Assembly (NCBI GenBank): GCA_049611805.1
Contig: JBMZAX010000010.1
Span: 5,345-69,344 of the forward strand
From: UBA7378 sp049611805
GTDB taxonomy: Bacteria; Pseudomonadota; Alphaproteobacteria; RS24
DNA: 64,000 nt
Direction of reading: 5' to 3'
Positions 48,967 through 57,008 of this stretch are shown one piece after another. Each line of letters opens with the position of its first letter. Positions within the stretch are counted from its first letter, which is position 1. The position numbers and the translations under genes were made by a program. The notes beneath the pieces were generated by a model. That model searched no databases, was not told where the DNA came from, and saw only the letters and a program-made list of their open reading frames with translations.

Positions 48967-49401
48967 CTAAATTGTGAAATTATCCGGTTGCTGATCCGGT
49001 TGATCAATGCCGGTGCATAAATCCGCGATTGTGATGCCGTCCATTTCCGCGTCTATGGCGCGCTGCAACCGGCTGCACAGGGGCGCAATAATCTGCTGAC
49101 CCAAAGGCGAGTTGAAATGCTCCGCCGTTTCCTCGCCTTCAAGCGCTTCAATCACGGTAATCACTTCCTTGACGGAGATGCGGCGGCGTTCGCGCGCCAG
49201 CCGGTAGCCGCCTCTGGGCCCGCGCACACCGCGCAAGATATTGGCGCGCACCAGCGCCTGCATGACCTGTTCCAGATAGCGCTGCGGCACGCCTTGGCGT
49301 TTGGTGATTTCGCGCGCCTGCACGGGGTCGGGGCGCGCATGCAGGGCGACGTCGACCACCGCTTCCAGAGCCAGCAATGATTTGCGCGATAAGGTCAGCA
49401 T
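48967..49401 (-). CDS. Rrf2 family regulator without iron-sulfur cysteines (CymR-like)
   Basis: The 144-residue protein is an Rrf2 winged-helix regulator: LTLSRKSLLALEAVVDVALHA, the recognition region KRQGVPQRYLEQVMQALVRA, GVRGPRGGYRLARERRRISV, and a C-terminal dimerisation helix. The three cysteines that hold the cluster in IscR, NsrR and RirA (in a short stretch near residues 90-106) are absent; the only Cys residues are near 110 and 129. Clusterless Rrf2 proteins such as CymR control cysteine metabolism, and here cysK follows 24 bases downstream, so a CymR-like role is a sound inference. The frame extends upstream, but the start at 49401, 7 bases after dut, fits homologues. Confidence 0.85.
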   Translation of the reverse strand: MLTLSRKSLLALEAVVDVALHARPDPVQAREITKRQGVPQRYLEQVMQALVRANILRGVRGPRGGYRLARERRRISVKEVITVIEALEGEETAEHFNSPLGQQIIAPLCSRLQRAIDAEMDGITIADLCTGIDQPDQQPDNFTI

Positions 49402-49408
49402 GGCAAAG

Positions 49409-49876
49409 CTACTCCTTCGCCGCCACGCCGGTCGAGCCGAAACCGCCCGCGCCGCGCGCGGTGTCGTCAAGGCTTGCGACCGGCTCAATCGCCACTTGTA
49501 AAACCGGCGCGACAATCATCTGGGCAATGCGCATGCCGCGCGTGATTTCAAAATCTTCCTGACCCAGATTGATCAGAATAATTTTGATCTCGCCGCGATA
49601 GTCGCTGTCGATGGTGCCGGGCGCATTGACAAGGCCCAGGCCGTGCTTGAGCGCGAGCCCTGAGCGCGGCCTGATTTGCGCCTCAAAACCGGGCGGTATC
49701 GCCATGGCAAAGCCGGTGGGCACAAGTTCGCGCGCGCCCGGTTTCAGTGTCAGCGGCGCGTCTTCGGGCACGGCGGCGCGCAAATCCATACCGGCGGCCT
49801 CGGCCGTTTCGTAAGACGGCAGCGGCAGGTCTTCCCCATGGGGCAATTGCATTAATTGTGCGGTAATTTGGCTCAT
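49409..49876 (-). CDS. dut: dUTP diphosphatase
   Basis: Dut hydrolyses dUTP to dUMP, limiting uracil in DNA and feeding thymidylate synthesis. The 155-residue protein carries the trimeric dUTPase motifs: AAGMDLRAAVPED, RPRSGLALKHGLGLVN, APGTIDSDYRGEIKIILIN (in which the Asp is catalytic), and the C-terminal Gly-rich loop ARGAGGFGSTG. Its start overlaps the coaBC stop by 4 bases, the conserved coaBC-dut order. Confidence 0.97.
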   Translation of the reverse strand: MSQITAQLMQLPHGEDLPLPSYETAEAAGMDLRAAVPEDAPLTLKPGARELVPTGFAMAIPPGFEAQIRPRSGLALKHGLGLVNAPGTIDSDYRGEIKIILINLGQEDFEITRGMRIAQMIVAPVLQVAIEPVASLDDTARGAGGFGSTGVAAKE

Positions 49877-51099
49877 TTGGCTGGCACCTGTTTTTCGTCT
49901 TGCAGCGCCGCGCCGATACGCGCGGTCAGGCGCGCGGCAATGTCTGTTTTACTCATTTTTTCCCATGTCTCTTCGCCGTCACCTGACACCAGATGCACCG
50001 TATTCATGTCACCGCCCAAGACGCCCGTTTCCGGCGCGACATTATTGGCGACAATCCAGTCACACCCTTTGCGCGCCAGCTTGTCGCGGGCATAGGTTTC
50101 AAGGTTTTCCGTCTCCGCCGCAAAGCCGACCACCAGCGCGGGTCGGCAGGGCCCCGCTTCGGACAGGCTGGCGAGAATATCGGGGTTTTCGACCAGTTGC
50201 AGGCCGGGCGCGCCGGTTTCCGATTTCTTCATTTTCTGCGCGGCCATATCGACCGGTCGCCAATCGGCAACAGCCGCCGTCATAATGGCGGCATCGACCG
50301 GCAAATGGTCTTCGCAGGCCGCCAGCATTTCCAGCGCCGTTTCAACCCGCGTGACATTTACGCCTTTCGGGTCCTCAAGCTGTGTCGGCCCGCTCACGAG
50401 ATGCGTCTCGGCGCCCGCCGCCGCCAGTGCCGCGGCGACGGCATAGCCCTGCTTGCCCGATGAGCGATTGGCAATATAGCGCACCGGATCGATCGGCTCA
50501 TGTGTCGGCCCGGCGGTTACGAGAATTTTGCGTCCCGCAAGCGCGCCCGACGCCTGCGATATTTCACCGGAAAGTTCAGCCGCCACGCGCGCGGCAATCG
50601 CGTCGGGCTCCTGCATGCGTCCGGGGCCGAACTCGCCGCAGGCCATGTCGCCATCATCCGGCTCCAAAACGCCGATGCCGTCAGCGACCAGCCGGGCAAG
50701 ATTGCGCTGTGTGGCACTGTGCGTCCACATGCGTACATTCATGGCCGGGGCAATCATCACCGGCTTGTCGGTTGCCAGCAGGGTCGTGCTTGCCAGATCA
50801 TTGGCCGTGCCATGCGCCATGCGCGCCATAATATCGGCCGTGGCCGGTGCCACCAGAATAAGGTCGGCATCGCGCGATAGCTGGATATGGCCCATTTCGG
50901 CCTCATCCGTCAGGTCGAAGAGATTTTCATAAACCCGGTCGCCCGACACGCTCGCCAGCGATAGCGGCGCGACAAACTGGGCGGCTGCCGATGTCAGCAG
51001 GCAGCGCACGCCAAGCCCGTGATCGCGCAAGCGGCGCACCAGCTCCGGCGCTTTATATGCGGCAATGCCGCCGCCAATAATGAGTAATACGCGTTGCAT
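49873..51099 (-). CDS. coaBC: Phosphopantothenoylcysteine decarboxylase/synthetase (CoaBC)
   Basis: This bifunctional flavoprotein performs two steps of coenzyme A synthesis. The 408-residue protein has an N-terminal FMN decarboxylase (CoaC): LLIIGGGIAAYKAPELVRRL, IAPAMNVRMW, and the catalytic Cys in DMACGEFGPGRMQEP. The C-terminal CTP-dependent ligase (CoaB, from about residue 190) has GPTHEPIDPVRYIANRSSGK and MTAAVADWRP. The ATG at 51099 is preferred; ten further upstream codons from a TTG do not match the family. It overlaps dut. Confidence 0.96.
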   Translation of the reverse strand: MQRVLLIIGGGIAAYKAPELVRRLRDHGLGVRCLLTSAAAQFVAPLSLASVSGDRVYENLFDLTDEAEMGHIQLSRDADLILVAPATADIMARMAHGTANDLASTTLLATDKPVMIAPAMNVRMWTHSATQRNLARLVADGIGVLEPDDGDMACGEFGPGRMQEPDAIAARVAAELSGEISQASGALAGRKILVTAGPTHEPIDPVRYIANRSSGKQGYAVAAALAAAGAETHLVSGPTQLEDPKGVNVTRVETALEMLAACEDHLPVDAAIMTAAVADWRPVDMAAQKMKKSETGAPGLQLVENPDILASLSEAGPCRPALVVGFAAETENLETYARDKLARKGCDWIVANNVAPETGVLGGDMNTVHLVSGDGEETWEKMSKTDIAARLTARIGAALQDEKQVPAK

Positions 51100-51187
51100 G
51101 GGTTTTTTGCGCGAAATTCGCTCCCTCAAGTCCTCAAGTTTTACCGCAGTGGGAAATTTTTACCATAAATTTTTGTAGTTTTTCAGA

Positions 51188-52735
51188 TTACCGCAAATGC
51201 AGCAATAGCGCAGCACCCGATAATGACAAGGCCAGCGACACGGCCAGCCAGACAAGGCGCGCAGATGTCGGCGTGGTTTTGGGCGGCGCGGCGGCTTCGC
51301 GCGCGGCCATGTCTTCAAGCGCGGCGCCCGCGCGTTCCAGTTGTGCCAAGGTTTCCGGCAGGCGCAGCGCGGCCTGCAGGCTAGGGCGCGCGGCTTCGGC
51401 AATGTCGCGGATGAGCGCCTCCGGGCCCAATTGCTTGCGTATCCATGTCGACACGACCGGCTCGGCGGCTTCCCAGATATTGAGCGTCGGGTCAAAACTG
51501 CGCGCCACGCCCTCGACCGTCACCATGGTTTTTTGCAGCAGCAAAAGCTGCGGCTGGGTTGCCATGTCAAACTGATCGGTCACGTCAAACAGCTGGGTCA
51601 GCAGGCGCGACATGGATATCTCGGAGGCATCCAGATCGCGGATCGGCTCCCCGATACTGCGCAGCGCTTGCGCAAAATCTTCGACGCTGTGGCGTTTGGG
51701 CACATAACCGGCTTCGAGATGCACGCGCGCCACTTTGCGGTAATCGCGGGTGATGAAGCCGTGCAATATCTCGGCAAGAAACCGCCGGCTGTCACTGTCG
51801 AGGCGGCCGGTAATGCCAAGGTCAATCCCGACAATCGTGCCGTCTTTGCGGATCAGCAAATTGCCCTGATGCATGTCGGCGTGAAAAAACCCGTCGCGCA
51901 GCGCATGGGTCAGAAAAATGCGGATAAGCCGCGTGGCGAGGTCGGGCAGGTCGAGCTTGGCGGCGCGCAGGGCATCAACATCCGATGCCGGTATGCCGTC
52001 TATCCAGTCCATGGTCAGCACGCGGCGGCCTGTGCCCTCCCACACAACATCTGGCACGCAAAAACCCTCATCATTGCGCGCATTATAGGCCATCTCCTCA
52101 AGCGCGGCGGCCTCGCGGCGCAAATCGGTTTCGGCTTCGAGCGCGCGCGCCAGCGTGTCAATGGCGTCCACCGGTCGCAAGCGCCGCGCCGCGGGCATCA
52201 GTTTTTCAATCCAGCCCGCAATCACGCGGAAGGTCGCCAAATCGCGGGCAACTTTGCGGTCAATGCGGGGGCGCAAAATTTTCACCGCCAGCTTCGTGTC
52301 GGGCGCGCCGGTTTTATGCGCCTGATGCACTTGCGCAATGGAGGCGGCGGCAATGGCCGGGCCCATATTTTCAAAAACCTTTTCCGGCTCATCCAAATCG
52401 GAACCGATGATGCGGCGCACATCGGCTTCGGCGAAGGCGGGCAATCTGTCCTGCAAATGCTGTAAATCGGCGGCCATTTGCAGGCCGATAATATCGGGCC
52501 GTGTGGCGAGAAACTGGCCGAGCTTGATATAGGTCGGCCCCAGCTTGCGAATGCGGTCGGACAGGGCGCGGCCGCGAATCCGGGCGTCAAATCGGGGTGC
52601 CCCGAAGGTTAAAAGCGCCCGAATGAGACGCAAAGCCAATGGCGCGCGTTCGTTGAAATCCGGCGGCAGCAGGGCGTCTTGCGCCAGCAATAGCCGCGCC
52701 ATACGCAAAAACCGCAACAAGCGAAACGCCCCCAT
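51188..52735 (-). CDS. ubiB: Ubiquinone biosynthesis atypical kinase-like protein UbiB
   Basis: UbiB is a membrane-associated ATPase of the ADCK family that supports ubiquinone synthesis. The 515-residue protein has the KxGQ block LGPTYIKLGQFLATRPDIIG near residue 70 (family hallmark), the Ala-rich nucleotide loop AIAAASIAQVHQAH near 130, and the catalytic region HADMHQGNLLIRKDGTIVGIDLG near 290-310 (in blocks). A C-terminal hydrophobic hairpin (LVWLAVSLALSLSGAALLLHL) anchors it. Only 2 bases separate it from ubiE. Confidence 0.96.
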   Translation of the reverse strand: MGAFRLLRFLRMARLLLAQDALLPPDFNERAPLALRLIRALLTFGAPRFDARIRGRALSDRIRKLGPTYIKLGQFLATRPDIIGLQMAADLQHLQDRLPAFAEADVRRIIGSDLDEPEKVFENMGPAIAAASIAQVHQAHKTGAPDTKLAVKILRPRIDRKVARDLATFRVIAGWIEKLMPAARRLRPVDAIDTLARALEAETDLRREAAALEEMAYNARNDEGFCVPDVVWEGTGRRVLTMDWIDGIPASDVDALRAAKLDLPDLATRLIRIFLTHALRDGFFHADMHQGNLLIRKDGTIVGIDLGITGRLDSDSRRFLAEILHGFITRDYRKVARVHLEAGYVPKRHSVEDFAQALRSIGEPIRDLDASEISMSRLLTQLFDVTDQFDMATQPQLLLLQKTMVTVEGVARSFDPTLNIWEAAEPVVSTWIRKQLGPEALIRDIAEAARPSLQAALRLPETLAQLERAGAALEDMAAREAAAPPKTTPTSARLVWLAVSLALSLSGAALLLHLR

Positions 52736-52737
52736 AT

Positions 52738-53532
52738 TTACACCTTCCAGCCGCAGTGAAGCGCGGCCACGCCACCGCTCAGGCGCTCAATGGCAACGCG
52801 CGAAAAACCTGCCGCGCGCAGCTCATCGGCAAAGGCTTCGGCGCGCGGAAATTGCCGAATGCTCTCAACCAGATATTGATAGGGCTCCGCATCGCCCGTC
52901 ACCAGCCCGCCCAGCGGCGGGATGACACGAAATGAATAGGCGTCATAAGCCCGCGTCAAAAGCGCGCTTGGCAGGTGCGAAAATTCCAGACAGACGAAAC
53001 GCCCGCTGGGTTTGAGTACCCGCCAAGCCTCGCGCAAAGCGTCGGCGCGGTGGGTGACATTGCGAATGCCAAAAGCGACGGTGTAAATGTCCAGGCTGTT
53101 ATCGGCCAAGGGCAAATGCTCGGCATTGCCGGTAATGAAAGACACATGCTCTCCGGATTTTTCCGACCTTGCGCGCTTGGCCCCGACGCGCAGCATTTCG
53201 GTATTGGCGTCAATAACCTGCACGTTGAGCGGCGTGGCAATGCGCGCCGCCGCGCGCATGGCGCGAAAGGCGATATCACCCGTGCCGCCGGCAATATCGG
53301 CCATTTGCAGCGTGTCGTGCGAGGGATTGCGGCGCAGATATAAAACGTCCACCAGACGCCGTTTCCAAGCGCGATGCAGCCCGCCCGACATCAGATCATT
53401 CATCAGGTCATAGCGCTCGGCAACCGTGTCAAAAACATCGCGCACAAGGGCTTGTTTTTGCTCGGTCGGCACCTGCCGGAAACCGAAATCCGTCAGCGCG
53501 GCGTCGGGCACATTTTTCTGGCTCTTCTCCAT
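52738..53532 (-). CDS. ubiE: Ubiquinone/menaquinone C-methyltransferase UbiE
   Basis: UbiE C-methylates the quinone ring using SAM. The 264-residue protein has FDTVAERYDLMNDLMSGGLHRAWK in blocks near residue 35, SAM motif DIAGGTGDIAFRA near 80, and GIRNVTHRADALREAWRVLKP with EFSHLPSALL, matching the family's GLRNV and EFS blocks. It is transcribed with ubiB and coaBC, and is divergent from mutM (114 bases between starts). Confidence 0.96.
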   Translation of the reverse strand: MEKSQKNVPDAALTDFGFRQVPTEQKQALVRDVFDTVAERYDLMNDLMSGGLHRAWKRRLVDVLYLRRNPSHDTLQMADIAGGTGDIAFRAMRAAARIATPLNVQVIDANTEMLRVGAKRARSEKSGEHVSFITGNAEHLPLADNSLDIYTVAFGIRNVTHRADALREAWRVLKPSGRFVCLEFSHLPSALLTRAYDAYSFRVIPPLGGLVTGDAEPYQYLVESIRQFPRAEAFADELRAAGFSRVAIERLSGGVAALHCGWKV

Positions 53533-53646
53533 GCCCGCGACGATAGCCGAAACGCGGTGTTCTGGCTATAACCGGCGCGCGTTTCCGGTTTTATGTCGCG
53601 GGCTTGGCGATGGCGCGCGCCGTCGCAAAAAGCTATAATTTTGCCC

Positions 53647-54528
53647 ATGCCCGAATTACCCGAAGTCGAAACAGTGCGGCGCGGTCTGGCACCGCATATG
53701 GAAGGGCGCGTCATCCGCTCGGTGAAGCTGGCGCGCGCCGATTTGCGCTTTCCGTTTCCCCCCGATTTCGCGGCACGGCTGACGGGTGCGCGCATTCAAA
53801 GCCTGTCGCGGCGCGCCAAATATTTGCTTGCCCGTATCCAGCCTGTCGGCGCGCCGGAACATTTATGGCTGAGCCATCTCGGCATGAGCGGCCGGTTTCA
53901 GGTTTACCCCGCCACTGCGCCCGCGCCCGACCGGCTTGCAAATTACAAGCATGGCCTCGCCGATGCGGTTGCGCAAAAACATGTCCATGTCACCCTCGAT
54001 CTGGATGATGCGACGCGCATCACCTATGCCGATCCGCGCCGTTTCGGATTTATGGATTTGACGCCGGCATCCGCCACATCGCGCTTTCTGGCCGATTTGG
54101 GGCCGGAGCCGACAGGCAATGAATTTGACGCCGATTATTTTCTGGCCGCCTGCGCCGGTCGCCAAAGCCCGATAAAGGCGGTGCTGCTTGACCAGAAAAT
54201 TATTGCCGGGCTGGGCAATATATATGTTTGCGAGGCGTTGTTTCGCGCCGGCATCAGCCCGCGGCGAAAAGCGGCAAATCTGGGGCCTGTCAGGGTTGCG
54301 CGGCTGGTACCGGCAATTCGTGATGTGCTGGGCGCGGCGATTGCGGCCGGAGGCTCCAGCTTGCGCGATTTTGCCGATAGCGACGGCAAGCTGGGCTATT
54401 TCCAACATGGTTTTGCGGTTTATGACCGCGCCGGTGCGCCCTGTACGACAAACGGATGCAATGCTAAAATAATTCGTATCGTTCAGTCCGGACGGTCGAG
54501 TTTTTATTGTCCGGCTTGCCAGCGTTAG
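53647..54528 (+). CDS. mutM: Formamidopyrimidine-DNA glycosylase MutM (Fpg)
   Basis: MutM removes 8-oxoguanine and other oxidised purines, with AP lyase activity. The 293-residue protein begins MPELPEVETVRRGL, giving the catalytic Pro2 and Glu3. It has the helix-two-turn-helix LLDQKIIAGLGNIYVCEALFRAG in blocks near residue 180 and the C-terminal zinc finger with four Cys (CTTNGCNAKI and FYCPACQ). The ATG at 53647 is fixed by the required N-terminal Pro2; a longer frame upstream is rejected. Confidence 0.97.
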   Translation: MPELPEVETVRRGLAPHMEGRVIRSVKLARADLRFPFPPDFAARLTGARIQSLSRRAKYLLARIQPVGAPEHLWLSHLGMSGRFQVYPATAPAPDRLANYKHGLADAVAQKHVHVTLDLDDATRITYADPRRFGFMDLTPASATSRFLADLGPEPTGNEFDADYFLAACAGRQSPIKAVLLDQKIIAGLGNIYVCEALFRAGISPRRKAANLGPVRVARLVPAIRDVLGAAIAAGGSSLRDFADSDGKLGYFQHGFAVYDRAGAPCTTNGCNAKIIRIVQSGRSSFYCPACQR

Positions 54529-54536
54529 GAGACGAC

Positions 54537-54956
54537 ATGGCAAAAAAATGCCTCTTTATTTTGGTTATTGGCTGGCTGGCAGGCGCGGGGCTTTCTCCGG
54601 CTTTGGCGCGCGACGCTTATTTGTCGCTGGCACCGGATATTCCTCTGGCCCCCGGCCTCACGGAATTTGACGGCGGGCAATTGGTTTTTGACAAGCCGGA
54701 GGGGCGCATTGTGCGCATTGAGACCGAACGCCGTGAAACACAAGGCGCAAGGGACGGGGTGCGCGCCTTTTACCGCGAAACCCTGCCCAATTTGGGATGG
54801 CAGCTCAGTAACGCCAATAATGCCGGCGACAATAATGGCGACAACAATAATGGCGACAATGTATTGACTTTTCAAAGGGGAGGCGAGACCTTGCTGATTA
54901 CAATGCAAGGTGATCGCGTCGTGTTCAAACTGTCGCCATTTGCACAAAGCGACTGA
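54537..54956 (+). CDS. Secreted protein of unknown function with Asn/Gly/Asp repeat
   Basis: The 139-residue protein has a signal peptide (KKCLFILVIGWLAGAGLSPALA) with likely cleavage near residue 24. The mature part contains PDIPLAPGLTEFDGGQLVFDKPEG, FYRETLPNLGWQL, and FQRGGETLLITMQGDRVVFKL, separated by a low-complexity run NNAGDNNGDNNNGDN at about 93-107. AGGAG lies 6 bases before the ATG at 54537. It lies between mutM and an enoyl-CoA hydratase gene. Small secreted proteins at this position occur in other alphaproteobacteria, but no function is known to me. Confidence 0.75.
   Translation: MAKKCLFILVIGWLAGAGLSPALARDAYLSLAPDIPLAPGLTEFDGGQLVFDKPEGRIVRIETERRETQGARDGVRAFYRETLPNLGWQLSNANNAGDNNGDNNNGDNVLTFQRGGETLLITMQGDRVVFKLSPFAQSD
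54815..54860 (+). repeat. Short tandem AATAATGGCGAC-type repeat in a coding region
   Basis: Near-identical units AATAATGCCGGCGAC, AATAATGGCGAC and AACAATAATGGCGAC follow one another in frame, producing the Asn/Gly/Asp run of the secreted protein. Slippage would change length without breaking the frame. Confidence 0.75.
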
Positions 54957-55001
54957 CAGCGTTGAGGGCCCCCTATTGGCGGGGCGAGAGAGGGTGAAGC
55001 T

Positions 55002-55778
55002 ATGAAATATGAAAATATTCTGGTCGAGATCAAAGGCAGTGTGGGCCTGATAACACTGCACCGTCCGCAGGCTTTGAACGCGCTGTGCGCACCGCTGATG
55101 GATGAACTGACCCATGCGATTGGTGCCATGGAAGAAAATGATGCTGTCGGCTGCATGGTGTTGACGGGGTCTGCCAAGGCATTTGCCGCCGGCGCCGATA
55201 TCAAGGAAATGGCCGGCAAGAAATATATTGATGTCTTTCGCGAAGATTTCATAACCGCCAATTGGGAAGCGGCCACACGCGCCAGAAAGCCGATTATCGC
55301 GGCGGTGGCCGGCTATGCGCTGGGCGGCGGCTGCGAGCTGGCGATGATGTGCGACTTTATTCTGGCGGCAGATACGGCAAAATTCGGCCAGCCCGAAATT
55401 AATCTGGGCGTTATTCCCGGTGCCGGCGGCACGCAACGTCTTGCGCGCTTTGTCGGCAAATCCAAGGCCATGGAAATGTGCCTGACCGGGCGCATGATGG
55501 ACGCCGAAGAGGCCGAGCGTTGCGGCCTTGTCAGCCGTGTTGTGGCGGCAGATGATCTGCTCGACGAAGCCCTTGAAGTTGCTGAAAAAATTGCCGAGAA
55601 ATCGGCTCCTTCCGTGATGATTGCAAAAGAATGTGTCAACGAAGCCTTCGAGACCACCTTGCGCGAAGGGGTGCGCTTTGAACGCCGGCTTTTCCACTCG
55701 CTGTTCGCCTTTGACGACCAAAGCGAAGGCATGGAAGCTTTTATCGAGAAAAGACAACCAAAGTTCAACAATAGCTAG
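55002..55778 (+). CDS. Enoyl-CoA hydratase
   Basis: The enzyme is a crotonase-family hydratase of fatty-acid beta-oxidation. The 258-residue protein has ITLHRPQALNALCAPLMDEL, the first oxyanion block AFAAGADIKEMAG near residue 60, the second oxyanion plus catalytic-Glu region AVAGYALGGGCELAMMCD near 105, and Glu in FGQPEINLGVIPGAGGTQRL near 135. Both catalytic Glu positions expected of hydratases are present. It precedes rpsT, an arrangement common upstream of dnaA in alphaproteobacteria. Confidence 0.94.
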   Translation: MKYENILVEIKGSVGLITLHRPQALNALCAPLMDELTHAIGAMEENDAVGCMVLTGSAKAFAAGADIKEMAGKKYIDVFREDFITANWEAATRARKPIIAAVAGYALGGGCELAMMCDFILAADTAKFGQPEINLGVIPGAGGTQRLARFVGKSKAMEMCLTGRMMDAEEAERCGLVSRVVAADDLLDEALEVAEKIAEKSAPSVMIAKECVNEAFETTLREGVRFERRLFHSLFAFDDQSEGMEAFIEKRQPKFNNS

Positions 55779-55802
55779 ACCCAGCCAGACCCAGCCAGAC
55801 CC
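55777..55802. repeat. Tandem AGACCCAGCC repeat, 2.6 copies
   Basis: The unit AGACCCAGCC occurs at 55777 and 55787 and begins again at 55797, immediately at the stop of the enoyl-CoA hydratase gene. It is a minor slippage repeat in the rpsT leader region. Confidence 0.8.
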
Positions 55803-55907
55803 GGTGGGGCGTGAAATTCGCGGTTGACCTAACTCGGCCGCCGCCCTATAACGGCGTCTCAATCGCCGCACCAATGCGGCGATTTTACGAAACAGGGTTC
55901 GATTTAC

Positions 55908-56171
55908 ATGGCAAATACAAGTTCTGCCAAAAAAATGGTTCGCAAGATTGCCACCCGCACGGCGCGCAGCCGCCATCAGCGGAGCCAAATGCGCTCGTCA
56001 ATCCGTCGGGTTGAAGAAGCCATTGCCAGTGGCAGCAAAGACGATGCGGTTTCCGCCTTGCGCGCGGCCCAGCCGCTGATTGCCAAAGCCGGACGCAAAG
56101 GGCTGGTGCACAAGCGTGCCGCCTCGCGCAAAGTTTCGCGGCTGGCAAAACGCGTCGCCGGCATTTCCTGA
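55908..56171 (+). CDS. rpsT: 30S ribosomal protein S20
   Basis: S20 is a primary 16S rRNA-binding protein. The 87-residue sequence is complete: ANTSSAKKMVRKIATRTARS, SQMRSSIRRVEEAIASGSKDDA, and the Lys/Arg-rich ending HKRAASRKVSRLAKRVAG. It is highly basic and helical as expected. Position just upstream of dnaA is conserved in Rhizobiales and relatives. Confidence 0.98.
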   Translation: MANTSSAKKMVRKIATRTARSRHQRSQMRSSIRRVEEAIASGSKDDAVSALRAAQPLIAKAGRKGLVHKRAASRKVSRLAKRVAGIS

Positions 56172-56499
56172 TTTTTCCTGCCTGATTTATTCCGCCTGAA
56201 TTTTTGACAGTTTTAAGACTGTGCGCGTATCGCCACGGGTCTATGGCGTCATGTTTTTTTCATAAAAACCAAAAAAAATTTCAAAAAGTTTCAGAATCTT
56301 CTCTGTTCTTGTTTCCTTCCCGTTGCGTGAGGGGCGGCGAATTTGTATCGTAATTTGTGACAGATGACCGGCGAAAAACGGCAGATATCAGCGAGTTTTG
56401 AGCTAACGCGCTGATTTTAGACAAGATTTTCTCCGCGGGGCTGTTTGAAATAAAGAGCCGAGTAATCTGATGGCGGCAGTTCTGTTTTGGAGGGCGCAA
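56172..56499. other. AT-rich non-coding stretch between rpsT and the rhodanese gene
   Basis: The 328 bases contain a hairpin-capable ACAGT-6 bases-ACTGT (56207-56222), a consensus -35 TTGACA (56204-56209) with a weak -10 near 56227, and an A/T-rich block near 56250-56300 with several A and T runs. No DnaA box of the TTATNCACA type was seen. A minus-strand 72-codon frame here has no support. Confidence 0.5.
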
Positions 56500-56949
56500 G
56501 TGGACGGGTTAAATCTTCTGGATGATGAACATGATGGGTTCGCCGGACATGTGTCGCCGACAACGGCGTGGAACTGTTTGGCCGAAAATGCCGATGCCGT
56601 TCTGGTGGATGTACGCACGCAAGCCGAATGGGTTTTTGTCGGTCTGCCGGATTTGACAGACGCCGCCGCGCGGCTTGTCTGCATGGAATGGCAGCGTTTT
56701 CCAGGCATGGCCGTCAATCCCGATTTTGTGAAAAACATTGCCGAAGAGATTGCCGATACAACACGGGCGATATTTACGCTGTGTCGTTCGGGCCAGCGCT
56801 CGATAGCGGCCGCGCGCGCCTTGACGCAGGAAGGTTTTGCAGGCTGCTACAATGTGGTTGGCGGCTTTGAGGGAGATCCGGATGATGCCGGACATCGGGG
56901 GCATATGAACGGCTGGAAGTTTGACGGCTTGCCTTGGGTGCAGAAGTAA
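56500..56949 (+). CDS. Rhodanese-like domain protein
   Basis: The product is a single rhodanese domain of about 149 residues: AVLVDVRTQAEWVFVGLPDL near residue 34, the active-site loop LCRSGQRSIAAARAL with the catalytic Cys near 95, and a C-terminal GWKFDGLPWVQK. Such domains carry persulfide sulfur. GTG at 56500 is favoured by GGAGGG 5 bases upstream; an in-frame ATG at 56470 is the alternative. It lies between rpsT and dnaA. The sulfur acceptor is unknown. Confidence 0.88.
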   Translation: MDGLNLLDDEHDGFAGHVSPTTAWNCLAENADAVLVDVRTQAEWVFVGLPDLTDAAARLVCMEWQRFPGMAVNPDFVKNIAEEIADTTRAIFTLCRSGQRSIAAARALTQEGFAGCYNVVGGFEGDPDDAGHRGHMNGWKFDGLPWVQK

Positions 56950-57008
56950 TTATTGGCGTATCACCGGGCCGGGCAGGGCTCGGTTCATAAATTTGAGGGT
57001 GTGCAATT

